Assembly (NCBI GenBank): GCA_964006375.1
Contig: OZ023269.1
Location: 125,282,223 to 125,346,222, forward strand
DNA length: 64,000 nucleotides
Reading direction: 5' to 3'
From: Tillus elongatus
Taxonomy: Eukaryota > Arthropoda > Insecta > Coleoptera > Cleridae
Part shown: piece after piece, positions 9,151 through 21,280 of the stretch
Layout of the letters: every line of letters begins with the position of its first letter
Numbering within the stretch: the stretch's first letter is position 1
Translations under genes and position numbers: made by a program
The notes under the pieces: model-generated
Told to the model about the DNA's origin: nothing
The model's input: only the letters and a program-made list of their open reading frames with translations
Databases searched by the model: none

Positions 9151-9511
9151 TCAAGGGCCTTTGATCTTGTCACAGGATTTAGAGAACCACGGCTTTTGAG
9201 TGGCTGAAGAGGTTTTCTGTGTACGTGGAATAAATAATTCCATGCCAGCTTGGATAATTTCGATGACGTTTTGTGAGATTACAGAGGGGTCAGGATGAGA
9301 GAAGCAGACAGACGCCCATGGAAATGAGGAAAAGTAATCCCGCATTTCGTGCCAGTTCGCGGAGTTGTAGTGCCAAACGATACGTGGGTGTGCTGACTGT
9401 GTGATCTCGGGTTGCGCAGGAAGCAGTGACCATGCCGTGGTCTAAGCGACCAAGGGGGCCGGTGACTGATGTCTTATAGCATTCAGGTTTTGTAGTAAGA
9501 AGGAGATCCAA
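9151..9511 (-). pseudogene. LINE A endonuclease C-terminal part and linker
   Basis: Two overlapping reverse frames continue the endonuclease. The first (9290-9511) reads S-N-P-L-D-L-L-L-T-T-K-P near its start, then G-P-L-G-R-L-D-H-G-M-V, the position of the catalytic S-D-H motif, here L-D-H. The other (9151-9345) covers the linker, ending W-F-S-K-S-C-D-K-I-K. A frameshift near 9345 links them. The linker then reads on, with one stop, to about 8865. Confidence 0.8.
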
Positions 9512-9556
9512 GGGATTTGAGCTGTGTGTTGGGATGCGAGGAAAGTAAGTAGGTTG

Positions 9557-9817
9557 CTAAACCATATTGGCTAAAGAATTGCTGATTGCAAAGGTCTCCG
9601 CTGCTCTCCCTTGTGGATCGGTTTTTGAAGATTCTTGCCATTCCTTATTATGTACATTGAAGTCAGCAAGAATAGAGACCTCGGAGGAAGGATATTCAGT
9701 AATCAGATGGTCGGTTTTTTCAGAAAGGTAGTCCAAGAGCTGGACAAAGTTGTTGTCAGAAGGTGGCCGGTAAATGCAACAGATGAATTTAGTTGCAGCC
9801 CTGAGAGCGAGTTTCAT
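9557..9817 (-). pseudogene. LINE A endonuclease (EEP) domain, N-terminal part
   Basis: The open frame of 86 codons reads F-I-C-C-I-Y-R-P-P-S, then S-I-L-A-D-F-N-V-H-N-K-E-W, the conserved Y-R-P-P and D-F-N-x-H motifs of the apurinic-type endonuclease that nicks target DNA for LINE insertion. A stop after M-V interrupts it. The 5' end of the protein is missing beyond 9830. Confidence 0.88.
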
Positions 9818-9875
9818 CCAACGTCCAACGTTTCCAACCCAACGTCATTTGAGAGACACATACTGGGGAAAATGA

Positions 9876-10205
9876 AAGAGGGTAGAAGCTTTAAAAATGT
9901 GGACATGGAGAAAATGACAAAAACACTGTACACCAATGGAAAAACCAAGATGCTTGCTGAAAGAATTGAAAGGAAAAATTCAAAATTTATTGGACATTTT
10001 TTGACACATGAGCACTTCCTGACAACATTATTCAAAATACACATATTAACAAAATAAGAGAAGAGGTAGACCATGAAAAAAAACTGCTGGAAGAAATATT
10101 GATAAAGTGCGGAAGCTTTAATGACGTAAAAGACACTTCTGGAAACAGATAACCATGGTTGCAACGCTAAGGCAACATCGCCATTAGACTGTGATAAAGT
10201 TGTTA
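9876..10205 (+). pseudogene. LINE 3' region (RTE-like tail), fragment
   Basis: The reading includes E-A-L-x-M-W-T-W-R-K-like and F-I-G-H-F-L-T-H-E-H-F-L segments (open frame 9635-10057 covers part), then K-K-L-L-E-E-I-L and, near the end, a pattern like G-N-R-x-x-W and G-N-I-A. It closes at TTAGACTGTGATAA. The same order appears at 14030-14295. It fits the C-terminal tail shared by several LINE proteins; clade assignment is a guess. Confidence 0.5.
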
Positions 10206-11313
10206 TTCTATTCTAGAAAATAAGTCATACAATTTATTTTTGGGCACCAACTATGAAGTGCTGTAACTCCCTTAGGAACCGTTTTCAGACCTATGTTTGT
10301 TATTAGACATTTTTTATTCAGGAGAACATCCTCTATCTAAGGTTTAAGTACGACAGTTTCATTTTGTACATGCTGTATATATGGCAATTTTGCTTTATTT
10401 ATCACATCGTTAAGATCAAAGAATGCCATTGTATTGGTTTTAGTTCATTCTAGTCGATTATAGATGAAACAAGAACCAGGAAACCTGACCACATGAGAAA
10501 GTCCGTTGATATAATGTTGTGTTATGTGGCTTATCGTATTCTTATTCTTACTCGTATTTGTGTTTTCATTGCCGTGCGTTAACCGGACCGTACATCCAAA
10601 TGGTCTTAGGTTCTTAGTTCCTCGCGTAGCTTCGTGGTCATGGACCAAACACGGAGTATGTATCGTCCTATCTTTTATTAACTCTTGTCTGAGACTTGGA
10701 ATGCGGTCTTGCTGCCGATGGGAACCAACACAATTCACCCTTCTACATGCGTTGCCATATACGCGTGTATACTAAAAGGAAGCACACCTTTTTCTCAAAC
10801 ACTTACACCAAAAGAAACCATAATTTTATTCAAAGTACATACATAAAAACGCATCTTCAATCAGGCACTCAGTTGCAACTGAGCATAGGGATAATAAGTC
10901 CTTGTTCAAAATATTATTTGTAAGGCAGAATCCGGGGAAATTTTGATATGGCAACGTCGGATTGATTTTTTATTCATATAGCTGGTTCCGCGATGGTTCT
11001 TTCATCTTTCTCTAAATAAATATATCATGATTAACCATAATATGAATATTTACGAATATTTAGAATCAACCTGCTCAGTGTCATTGTCATTCTATAATAT
11101 TCTGATGTAGGTACGTCATTTCGTATACCTGTATAGATTATAATGGCTTGTTTTGCCAGTCGCTTCTTACAAATTAGTTTTACGCACAAGCATTGACCTT
11201 CGAAATTAAAAACAAATGTAAAAGAAAGTAATTTTTCGCTTGTCTTCTAATGAAGTATCTTACTTAAGCAAACTCATTAGAAACCAGTTCGCACAGTTCA
11301 CAAAATATTACTT
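10206..11313. other. Unassigned DNA
   Basis: About 1.1 kb with no recognisable domain. Two overlapping frames at 10445-10775 are open on both strands but look like chance frames. No tandem or inverted repeat was noticed. Confidence 0.4.
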
Positions 11314-12751
11314 TTTTTTATTAATATTTCAACAACAAACCAAGAGGGCTTACAGCTTAAATACTATCGTACCGTGTGTGTCGACAAGGAGGAAAGAGGC
11401 AACTTGTTAATTCTGGATTTGAAGGTTTGGATGTTTGGAGGAGAATGAAAACCATGTGGCGGCAAAGAATTCCACAACTTGGAAGCCCTCGGGACAAAAG
11501 AGCGGGCATAACAAGATGTTCTATGTCTGGTGACCTGGACAGTAAAATGGTGCATTCGATCTGTTCCCCTGGTAGATCTGTTGGGGGCAGCAGGTGGAGG
11601 AACTATGAAAGAAAGCTCATCTGAGCAGTGCCTGTTCAGATATCTATAAAAGAGACAGAGGTCACCAACGGCAGGCACGTTGGTGGGCAAGGGATGGCAG
11701 CCTTTGGGTGAGAGGAGGGTCACCGATGAGACGTATAGCTCTCTTCTGAATGGAGTCCAGGATAGCGAGTGTAGAAGCGGCAGCGGCACCCCAGATGTGG
11801 GAGCACTATTCGAGGTTTATTATAGAGATTAGCTGGTGAAATGTATTTGCGAGCCCAGAAGCGGAAACCTAATTTCTTACCAGCCGCTTCTGCAATTGAT
11901 GTGACATGTTGGTGCCATTTGAGATTTCGATCCACAGAAATGCCAACAAGTGAAAAGGACTCATTACTTTGAATAACTCTGTTGTTCATTGTGATGGGTC
12001 TAGGGATGGTGTATCTCTTATGAGTTAGAAAGCAACACTGAGATTTGGTGGAGTTGAATTGTACAAGATTTCTACTTCCCCAGTCTAATATTTTTTAGAG
12101 ATCGACGTAGACAGAACCCTCCATGAGTCTGCGATCCTCATCTAATTGGGCTAAAGAGACAGGCTTAGAATATTGTATATTTGAGTAGAGGGTGCTGTCG
12201 TCCGCGTAACTGTGAACTGGGTTGGATGTGCTAGAGAGGAGGTCATTGATGTGAATAAGAAACAAAGTAGGGGCTAAAGCTGAACCTTGAGGGACTCCTG
12301 CATTAATTGGATACAGTTTAGAGGAATGGCCATCCACGACAACAGAAATGCTTCAGTTGGAGAGGAAATTTGTTGTCCAGGTACAGAGTTTTGGTGGTAG
12401 GCCATTGGCCGGAAATTTATTAAGCAGCGCTGCGTGCCAGACCTGGTCGAATGCTTTGAATATGTCTAGAGCGACAATCTGGGATTCACCGTGTAGTTCC
12501 ATAGACTTGTTCCAAGAATGAGTGACAAAGGAAAGGAGGTCGGCAGTTGATCTGCGCTGACGGAATCCATACTGCCTGTCGTGGATTAGACTGTGTTTTT
12601 CAAGAAAGTGCTTTGAATCCTTCTTGGGGGCGGGTTGTACTTGAGCAGTTTTCCAGTTACTAGGGAATATGCCTCTATTGTAGGATGTCTGAAACAGACG
12701 AGTCATGACAGGAGCAAGTTCTGGTGCGCATTTTGTTTAGAACAATTGCTA
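11314..12751 (-). mobile_element. LINE family A copy, reverse strand
   Basis: This copy extends from the palm-proximal sequence (12751) to the shared 3' end and A-tail (T-run at 11314 on the plus strand). The 5' boundary falls in the codons for A-I-V-L-x-K that the fragment at 42644-42808 also contains. The reading frame is broken at several places (see component entry). Confidence 0.85.
11364..12706 (-). pseudogene. LINE A reverse transcriptase, palm to C-terminus (broken)
   Basis: Reverse frames in order: 12353-12706 (T-R-L-F-Q-T-S-Y-N, then R-Q-R-R-S-T-A-D-L-L and I-V-A-L-D-I-F-K-A-F-D, the motif A aspartate), 12095-12337 (P-Q-G-S-A-L-A-P-T-L and the catalytic Y-A-D-D-S-T), 11720-11989 and 11364-11789 (thumb and tail, ending L-P-L-S-S-L). 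All main RT motifs are visible but in separate frames. About 25 codons are missing after K-K-D-S-K compared with the copy at 27672, an internal deletion that removes the N-Y-R-P-I-S-type region. Frameshifts near 12345, 12000 and 11750 make it dead. Confidence 0.88.
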
Positions 12752-12885
12752 ATATGTTTGAGTGTTTACATCCATTCCTGATGATCCAGATCAAAATATA
12801 CATTTCTTAGCTAATTTCTGTGGAAAAAATTCTTTAGATGAGCACAATGGTACGCATCTTGGGGGTCCGTTTCAGTTTGTACATG

Positions 12886-12953
12886 TAGCCCAGCTCGAAA
12901 GGCGAGTAACCATTACAACTCAGATTGTGAGATCGTGGACTCGAATCCCGTAA
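12886..12953 (+). repeat. tRNA-like segment (weak)
   Basis: TAGCCCAGCTC matches box A at 10 of 11 positions. A degenerate box B (ACTCGAATCCC) follows about 40 bases later. The stretch resembles the head of a tRNA-derived SINE. No cloverleaf is clear. Confidence 0.3.
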
Positions 12954-13134
12954 TGTTTTTTTCACTCAATTGTGGAGAGGCCGGCTTTTGATGAGTTATC
13001 GGTAATGTCGTTTCTCTGCCTCCATGTGTAAGCTCCCCTGAAAAGTCTATGACTTCCGTGTGTGGAGTTTGTCTACTGTGGTGGCCACCATCACTTCAGT
13101 CCTGCCGGAACTTGCGGTAAGATGTTTAGCAGAA

Positions 13135-13177
13135 GACACAGACCGGTTTCGACCTTTTTTAGGCTCTTCAGTATGCC
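13135..13177 (-). ncRNA. Hammerhead-like motif in a decayed repeat
   Basis: On the reverse strand: GGCATA, CTGAAGA (13165-13171, fits CUGANGA), a CCU/AGG stem around an A-loop, GAAA (13147-13150), CCG, GTC, then TGTGTC. GGCATA can pair with TGTGTC over six positions using two G-U pairs. One bulged U lies beside GAAA in stem II. The host repeat is unassigned. Confidence 0.35.
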
Positions 13178-13344
13178 ACGGCTTCTGAGGCACTGTCATC
13201 CAATGCAATGGAGAATAGGGCGAAGCGCCATCGCTGTTTTGTGGCGGTTCTAGGCTTCTACACCTTCCACGTATACACATTAAAGCAAGAAGAAAGCTGT
13301 GGGAAGAAAACTAGCGAGCTAAAACGACTATAACCACAGCTAAA

Positions 13345-13935
13345 TAGATAAGTTAGCTATCCAGGAAAATCGCACCAGTTTTGTCCAGAAATATTTTGGG
13401 TTTGCTTTCGAAAAATATTTGTATCTCCGAAAATAACAAAACTATGGCAACAAAATGTGGCACGCAAGTTTCTATTATCAAACGCATACTATACACTAAA
13501 ACTTAGATCTCTAAGTTAAAAGAAAAAAGTTATAAGCATTTAATAAGCAATAATCTGGGAGCCACTGGAGGTCAAGGAGGACACAGGGCAAAATATTTGT
13601 TCAAATTTTTGTGCAGAATACTCCATCAAATTTTTTACGTAACAATTATTCAGTAAATTTTTCTGGAAATAATATTTTTTGCGAATTTTGCAACAATTTT
13701 TTTAGCTTAAGTTTTAATACAAAGTCTTTAAGTCTTTTTGTCCTCATTGAGACCTGAGAGAGGTAGGGTGGGGGGAGGGGATGGGGGTAGAGATAAAATT
13801 GAAACTGACCTCGAATATGTGTTCTGAGGCTCTGAAACGAGCGCATTTGAGGAAATTTTTTGAAATCTCATAGTCGGGATCTTTTTGTCAGATTTTTTCT
13901 AAAAAAATTCACTTAAAAGGTGTGTATGACTGTAC
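13345..13935. repeat. REP fragments without (TA)n
   Basis: 13345-13560 matches the REP body (TATCTCCGAAAATAACAAA type) in forward orientation. 13786-13935 matches the CTGACCCCGGATATG flank in reverse. No (TA)n tract lies between them. Confidence 0.6.
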
Positions 13936-14029
13936 CTACGTAAGTTGATGATCATGATGACCTCGGATACTTAAGTCTATTGGTTGCAGACTTTTAAAGC
14001 TTTTAAAGTTGTCGCTTAAAAGTTTGTTA

Positions 14030-14295
14030 GAAGATGTAAGGGAATAAAGATGCTCCCTGAAAACTTGAGAGGAGGAAGAAGACAAACAATAAGTTTGTGG
14101 CGATATTATTTGAAGGTCACATACTTGGGAAAGAGGAAAGTGGCAGTCCAAGAAGAAAACTTTTGGAGGATCTGGTCTAATTGATGCATAGCCGGAAGTT
14201 ACAATGAAATAAAAAGCTACTGCTCACAGTAAGTTATGATTGCGACGACCAGGCGACATATCCTTTAGACTGTGATTATGATGATGATGATAATA
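14030..14295 (+). pseudogene. LINE 3' tail with (GAT)n end
   Basis: The reading includes G-H-I-L-G-K-R-K and K-L-L-E-D-L-V, followed by a decayed tail and TTAGACTGTGATTATGATGA. It parallels the fragment at 9876-10205. A short GAT/GATA microsatellite closes the element, as in many LINEs. Confidence 0.5.
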
Positions 14296-14299
14296 AGGT

Positions 14300-14999
14300 T
14301 TGGAGATTTTACGAAGCTGTTTTTACCTCATTACGGTTATTTTGGTACATCTCAAAAGTGAAAAAGCATCAAGACGGTATATTAAGCCATATTAAAGTGA
14401 AGATACCAAATCGTTATTCATTTTGGAAGAGAATCAGAGAAACATGGTTGAATATATATGCTTAAGTCATAAAATATAGTCACCTTTATACGCACGGAAC
14501 GTGTTTTTTTCACTATAATAAAGGAACTTTGTATAACATTTATTAACTGTCTTAGGCGTAATAAAAAAGGCAGCTATCATTGACTTCGGACATAATCATT
14601 ATGGAAATTGTCCATCCCTGTAAAAAGTGGTTAGACGTATCTAATTATGCCTGAGTAAATTACTAAAAGAACCGCAGGCTTATTATTTCCCTTCACACAG
14701 ATTTAATGAAGCTGGGAATGGAAATAAAGGGTTGGAATTCGATTTGTGTAAAAATGCGTGAGGTAATTTACTGGTCAGTAGTAGCACAACTAAATAAATT
14801 ACAAAAAGTCACTGACCAATTAATAGAGAAGAAATCAACGGCTTTAGATAATCAAGAGTAACCTTACTGTTTTCTTTATTATTATTTGGCAGTATAGAGG
14901 ATCAGAATAATTTTTTTGAACTTTTTTATCAGTTAAAATTAACAACAAATTATGAACATACGTCAGCGGAGGTCGAATTAAGTAAATCACTTAAAAAAA
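14300..14999. other. Unassigned DNA
   Basis: AT-rich, no frame or repeat recognised. Confidence 0.4.
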
Positions 15000-16130
15000 G
15001 TCTGGTTGCAGCAAATGCATTATGTAAATGAATTTTCATTTAAATGTTTTTAATAGCACATATGACTTTTTTAATAAAAGCATATATCAAATTTGGTTAC
15101 CAGTGTTACCTATAATATAGTAGAACGTATCATATTTCATCAAAATAACTTTATTATTTGAAGAAGTGCAAAATTTTTCCGAAAATGAACTTAAAACGTT
15201 TTCGAAAAAACTGGTCAGATTTTTCAGGCCAACGAATCTCTTTAAGTTATTTACCCACCTACCAAAATATAATTATTCACAAAAACATTTTCGACGAAAC
15301 TTGGTGATTTCTACGGAAGCAAAAAAAAATTTGCAAAAACTGCCTAATATTTTTTACACAAAAGGTTGCTAACAGAATACATACAGTTGATATTATATAC
15401 CTAATCTGTAATTAAAATTGAAAATAAAATAATTTGTTTGCACGAAAAGCCATTAAAACATTATTTTCGACGATTTTAGTTTTTAAAATGTTTCACCAAT
15501 TGAATAATTTTTCATACCAAACTTTTCAACAAATGTTTCTTCAAAGAAAATTCATCAAAATCATTTATAAGAAAATTGGCTATTAAAAGAACATTTTATA
15601 CAAGAAAATTAGCTAATAGAAATAAATTAAATAAATAAAAAATATTCAGAATCTGATCTAAATAGAGAACTATATAATTGTTCTGTGGCTTCACAGAGAA
15701 CATTCTTTGCTTGTGGTTGTTGTAAAAATTTAATCCGGTTACAGAGAAGACAACAACCTCTTCTGATATGTCACAAATGTGTATGTCTATGTTAACTGTG
15801 GAACGGTTTTACCAACTAAGGACAACAAAAGCTTCTATTAAACTTGAATTAAAAGTCTTCGAAGTGCTTATCTTTCATTAGTGATTATTTCAACAAAAAG
15901 TCGCTAAAAATATTGGAAATACATCAGATAACTTTAAATTTGAATCAAAGACGAAAAAAAGTAAAAAAAAACTGAAAGAGAAATTCAGTCAACGGTGAGA
16001 TTTAAACGCGTTCCTTTATTTACTAGTAAGCTACTTAAACATTCGATGTAAAACTTGGAGAATATTATGCAATAAAAGGTAGATAACCCGTAATGGTCTT
16101 CAGTTATTTATTTGTAATATGTAAAGTCTT
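15000..16130 (-). repeat. tRNA-like-headed repeat, copy 2
   Basis: Starts at a decayed TIR-MITE end (GCAGCAAATGCATTATG near 15010) and continues through the same body as copies at 5165 and 63490. The tRNA-like head lies near 16000, but its box sequences are eroded. Orientation is reverse. Confidence 0.6.
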
Positions 16131-16249
16131 TAGAGGCATATTTTTCAACTATTTTAACAAATGAGAAGAGTAGCATAAATCTAGAACATCCCAATATACA
16201 TTTTATGCAATATTTACGATTCATAAAACACAATAGTTATACTAACTTT

Positions 16250-16795
<546 letters not shown>

Positions 16796-16889
16796 GTTGG
16801 ACGCCCGTCAATTTCCTGCGTAGAGATGGTACGGAATCCGCACGCCACCCTTTTAGTAACACTCTGCGCTGCATGCTAGTAGTAGTAGT

Positions 16890-17571
16890 AGTATTAAAAT
16901 TATATAGTCTTTGAGGTTACTATCTAAAAAGTAAATAAAATATATTTATATTCTAAAATGTAAATCTTAATTAAATCCAAATAATAAATGTAATTGGTAT
17001 TTTTTTTAATTCCTAATAGGATCCCAAATTTATGTAGGGGTACCTAAATTCTTGCATCCCCTACTGTGCAGGCATAAAGTTCTGTTCTCCACGGGGTTGC
17101 AAGGGTTAATAACACATTTGTTTTCTTGTGTAGAGACTCGACTGCGCGAGAATTATATTTCTTTTTACCATTCTTTGATTAATGGTTGTGAGCTTTTTCA
17201 CCTAAACGTCAAAATAATACTTTTTGTTCATTTATGTTCTACACGTGCACTATGCCTGAAGAGAGGAAACTGTAGAATATTAATCTAGTATCTGTGTTGC
17301 CTAAATGAAGCATTTAGAAATACGCCCTATTATAAATACCGACATATCAAAAATTAACCTGGTCAAACTTGTATATTAAAATAACGTTTAACAAGCAATT
17401 CTGATGCAGTTTTTGTTTGTTATTGGTAGATATTTAGATGACTTTACAGTGCTGCAAGTGAAATCTTCAATAATTATTACAAACTGTAATGTAAAATATT
17501 TAAAATTAAAAAGTACGTAATGAACTTACCTATACCACAGTATCAAAATACCGCGAAGTAGGTCAACACTA
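16890..17571. other. Unassigned DNA
   Basis: No recognisable coding or repeat structure up to the TA target of the following element. Confidence 0.4.
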
Positions 17572-18166
17572 TACAGTCTGTCCCAAACTAGATGGGAATG
17601 TATTGCTATCTCCGTTATTATTAGAGATGGGGAGACGGTTAAATTAGTAATGTTTTGTAGAATTTCATGCTTGTTCCAAATATGACTTGTATTTTGCCCT
17701 GTCTCTTTTCGTTTTCGAGTTATTTTGAAAAAACCAACATTTGTCGATTTCTTTTTTCTTCAATATCTAAGTAGGCGTTGAACTGACATGTCCAAGACTT
17801 GCACATTATCAGGACACTTTTTACAGAGTAATCTTTTTGTGCTATTCTCAACTTCGGATTGTCATTTGCTTTTGAGCTACAGGTATCAACGTTTGTTTTT
17901 TATTATGGCAGCCATATTGGATTTTTTGCTCATGTGATAGCCTGTGACAAGAGCTTTCCAATGATGTGCAACGTGCTTGAGAAATCTCGTAATTGCACTG
18001 ACAGTTTTAAGAAATACCGTTTTGAGGATAGTAGGCTATGAAATCCAATACCAGAAAACAAATGACAAAAAAAGTGTTCAAAAAGCAGTAGGCCATGGAG
18101 TCTAACGATAGACTTCTACTTTTAACATAATTTTCCGTAATGATTTACGATAAAAAATAGTAACTT

Positions 18167-18201
18167 TGAGCACACCAATGAATCGGCCCATTATTACAAA
18201 T
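18167..18201 (-). repeat. Inverted scrap of the element's own transposase
   Basis: Just inside the left arm, about 35 bases repeat in inverted form the sequence at 19343-19381 (the codons for N-N-G-P-V-H-W-C-A). Similarity stops abruptly on both sides. Confidence 0.65.
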
Positions 18202-18492
18202 GATATTTTACATTACAACATTATCCTAAAAAATTGTTATAATTTAATGAAATAAGTAAACGTAGTAAATAACTAAATTTACTAACAGAACTCAATAAAA
18301 AGCAGATTAATGATTTACGAAGACGCCTTTGAAAATTGTTTGATTTTTAAACGCAAGTCAGCTGAAAATCAACAGAAGAAAGGTTGCTATGGATATAACA
18401 CTATCGCGACAATTAATAATACTGTCATTCTTAAATATCTGAACAATTTGAAGTGTATTTAACACGCTGCTTAAAATTTTGTACCAAATAGT

Positions 18493-19607
18493 TTGTACAA
18501 CAATATGTTCAGTAATGAAGAATATTTTGACATGTTGGAATGTTATATTCATTATAACCAAAATACTGAGGCGGCTGCAAATTCATATCAAAACAAATAC
18601 CCAGAAAGACGACAACCAAACACCAAAATATTTCGCAGGATAGTGGCCAGTCTATTGAAGGACGGTAGCTTCCACGCGAAGAAACTACCAATGCCTAGAA
18701 ATGAAGAAAGAAATAATGCGGTCTTACAGGTTTCAAACGAAAACCCTCCGCAATCTGTTCGGTTTTATGGTGACCAAATTGACGTTCAAAAAAGTACGAT
18801 ACACTGTGTATTATAGCAAAGTCATTACCATCCATACAAACCTACAATCGTACAAGGCTTAAATGTTTACGATTACCCTAAGGGACTTCAATTCTGCAGA
18901 TGGTATCAAGGACAATGTCAGCACGATGAAAATTTTCATTTGAAAATAATATGGACTGATGAATCCAGGTTTACAAATTGTGGTGTGTATAATCGCCATA
19001 ATAGGCATTATTGGGCAAATGGAAATCCCTATCTAAAGGAAGAAAGGCGATTGCAAGACAGATTTGGTGACATGTTTGGTGCGGATTATTAGGTAAAAAG
19101 CTGTTATTTTTATTTGTAGATTAGACAGTTAATTTTAAAAAAACAGTTAACTTCATTGTTGGTCCGTTCTTTTAAAAAAAAAATTTAACTGGGGAAAGGT
19201 ATCTTAATTTATTGAGAAATGATATCTTACCAACAATTAGAAGAGTTCATGATAATTTAGACGAGATTTGGTACTAAGACGGTTGTCCAGCTCGCAATGC
19301 TAGGATCGTCAAAGAATTTTTGTACCAAAATTTTAATAATCGGGTCATTTGTAACAATGGGCCGGTTCATTGGTGTGCTTGAAGTCCTGATATAACAGCC
19401 ATGGATTTTTATTTTTGGGGTACTCTGAAGAATGATGTGTATAAATTCGATCCACCACAAAATATCAATGAATTACGAAACAGAATCACGGAAACTATAA
19501 ATCATATTAACCAAAACACTCTCACCAGAGTTTGCAGGCATGTTTCAAAAAGGTGTATAAAGTGCATTGAACAAAACGGCGGCCATATTGAACAATTTTC
19601 TATTTAG
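18493..19607 (+). pseudogene. Mariner-like transposase (DDD type), decayed
   Basis: The first open frame (18493-18816) encodes the insect-type helix-turn-helix head: F-S-N-E-E-Y-F-D-M-L, A-N-S-Y-Q-N-K-Y-P-E-R-R-Q-P-N. A TAG follows. The catalytic part continues in pieces: I-I-W-T-D-E-S-R-F (first D, near 18955), N-R-H-N-R-H-Y-W-A, Y-stop-D-G-C-P-A-R-N-A (second D), and S-P-D-I-T-A-M-D-F-Y-F-W-G (third acidic residue, a D). The last open frame (19401-19607) is the C-terminus, ending G-G-H-I-E-Q-F. Five or more stops and at least one frameshift near 19080-19150 make it inactive. The family acts by cut-and-paste at TA. The helix-turn-helix looks like the DUF4817-type head common in insect transposases. 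Confidence 0.85.
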
Positions 19608-20362
19608 TCTATTTTTAAGTTTATATTTTATTATTTGCCGAGTTCCGTTTCTAATTGTGTTGTTTTGTGGAGTTTAAGTTTCTATTTGTTATTGCCGGGT
19701 TTCGTTATTGTTTACTGTTTCACATAATATTACCTAGCATTATTACCTAATTAAGTATTGTAAATTAAATTACAATATTTTTTTATTGTGAATCATTACG
19801 GAAAATTATGTTAAAAGTAGAAGTCTATTGTTAGACTTCATTGCCTACTGCTTTTTAAGAACTTTTTTTGTCATTTGTTTTCTGGTATTGGATTCCATAG
19901 CCTACTATCCTCAAAACGGTTTTTCTCAAAATTGTCAGTGCAATTACAAGATTTCTCAAGCATGTTGTACCTCATTGGAAAGCTCTTTTCACAGGCTATC
20001 ACATGAACAAAAATCCAATATGGCTGCCATAATAAAAACAAACGTGAATACCTGTAGCTCAAAAACAAATGACAATCCAAAGTTGCGAATAGCACAAAAA
20101 GATTACTCTGTAAAAAGTGTCCCGATAATGTGCAAGTTTTAGACATGTCAGCTCAACGCCTACTTAGATATTGAAAAAAAAAGAAATCGACAAATATTGG
20201 TTTTTTCAAGATAACTCGAAAACGAAAAGAGGCAGGGCAAAATACGAATCATATTTGGGACGAGCATGAAACTCTACAAAACATTTCTAATTCAACCGTC
20301 TCCCTATCTCTAATAATAACTGAGATAGCAATACATTTCCATCCAGTTTTGGACACACTGTA

Positions 20363-21280
20363 GTGTGAAATATTGAATACTAAGCGGCAATTCAAGATGG
20401 CTGTAAAATTTTGAAAATTTATTATAATATCAGCAAATTTGCCGCTATCTATGTTAGGAAGGTTGAAACTATGAACAAAAAAACCAAATATCTCGGGCTC
20501 GAAAACACAGATAAGGTTTTTTTCGTTTTCGGTCTTATTTTATCTAATGGCCATCAATATATTTAAGATCTTCGTTTGATGCCTTCACAAAGCTTGAGCT
20601 AATAACATTAGTTCTGATACAGACAATCCTTATAACCGCAAAAGGAAGTATTTAAAAGACCAGTTGGTTCGAATAACTTAAAGGAATTTTTCCAAGATTA
20701 AAAAAATAATAATTTTATTACCAATTAAAAAAGTTGTTATGTAATATATCTTTTGCAATAAACTTAGAATAACACAAATATAACCTTGCTTACAATTTTC
20801 TGCCAAATATACTCATTTCGAAATGACGGCTATATTTCTCAAAATGGTTTCTTTTTCTATTGTAATTGGTTGACTATATCTTAGGGTAAGAAGTGTTTGG
20901 AAACGAAAAGTGCCAAAGTTGTCGTTGCAGTTATTTTTATAACGATTTTTTATACATGATAGTTTTCTAAGTGCTAGTAGTGACTTGATTTTTAGTATGG
21001 AACGGATTTACCGAGTAAGGGAAACAACAATTAATTAATTCATCCAAAATGGCGACTAATTATTAAAATAATATATACTACTAAACCACATCACAATATA
21101 AAAATTGTGTGAAACGAAACATGATTGTGTTCTAGTTGCTTCGTTCTAAAATATCAAATAATTATTCAACATTTGGCAATATGAAATGCAGCCCGATCTT
21201 TTATTTGACAGTGAAAATAATCGAAATGACTAAGATACACTGTTCAGATATCCATGCCATTTTAGCTCTAAATTGTAATG
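20363..21280. other. Unassigned DNA
   Basis: No coding potential or repeat recognised between the mariner-like element and the satellite array. Confidence 0.4.

Larger units (their letters stand above)
8769..9830 (-). mobile_element. LINE family A copy lacking the RT domain
   Basis: Read on the reverse strand the element starts in the endonuclease domain (9817) and runs through the linker to A-E-L-F-A-S-L-F. It then jumps directly to the last codons and 3' end of the family (near 8860), followed by a T-run on the plus strand (the A-tail). The whole reverse transcriptase is deleted. Both sides of the junction match intact copies elsewhere, so this is an internal deletion of one copy and not two independent insertions. 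Confidence 0.75.
17574..20360 (+). mobile_element. Tc1/mariner-superfamily element with about 590-bp inverted ends
   Basis: The element is bounded by TA at 17572-17573 and 20361-20362, the target duplication of the Tc1/mariner superfamily. The ends read CAGTCTGTCC and, on the reverse strand, CAGTGTGTCC. The left 587 bp (to about 18160) and the right 590 bp (from about 19770) are long imperfect inverted repeats. A degenerate transposase lies between them. The total of 2787 bp is larger than the usual 1.3 kb because of the arms. Confidence 0.88.

Noticed and set aside
10445..10775. Overlapping open frames on opposite strands
   Set aside because: No recognisable motif, and both strands are open over the same bases, so neither is favoured.
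19828..20146. Frames of about 100 codons on both strands
   Set aside because: They fall within the non-coding inverted arm of the mariner-like element.
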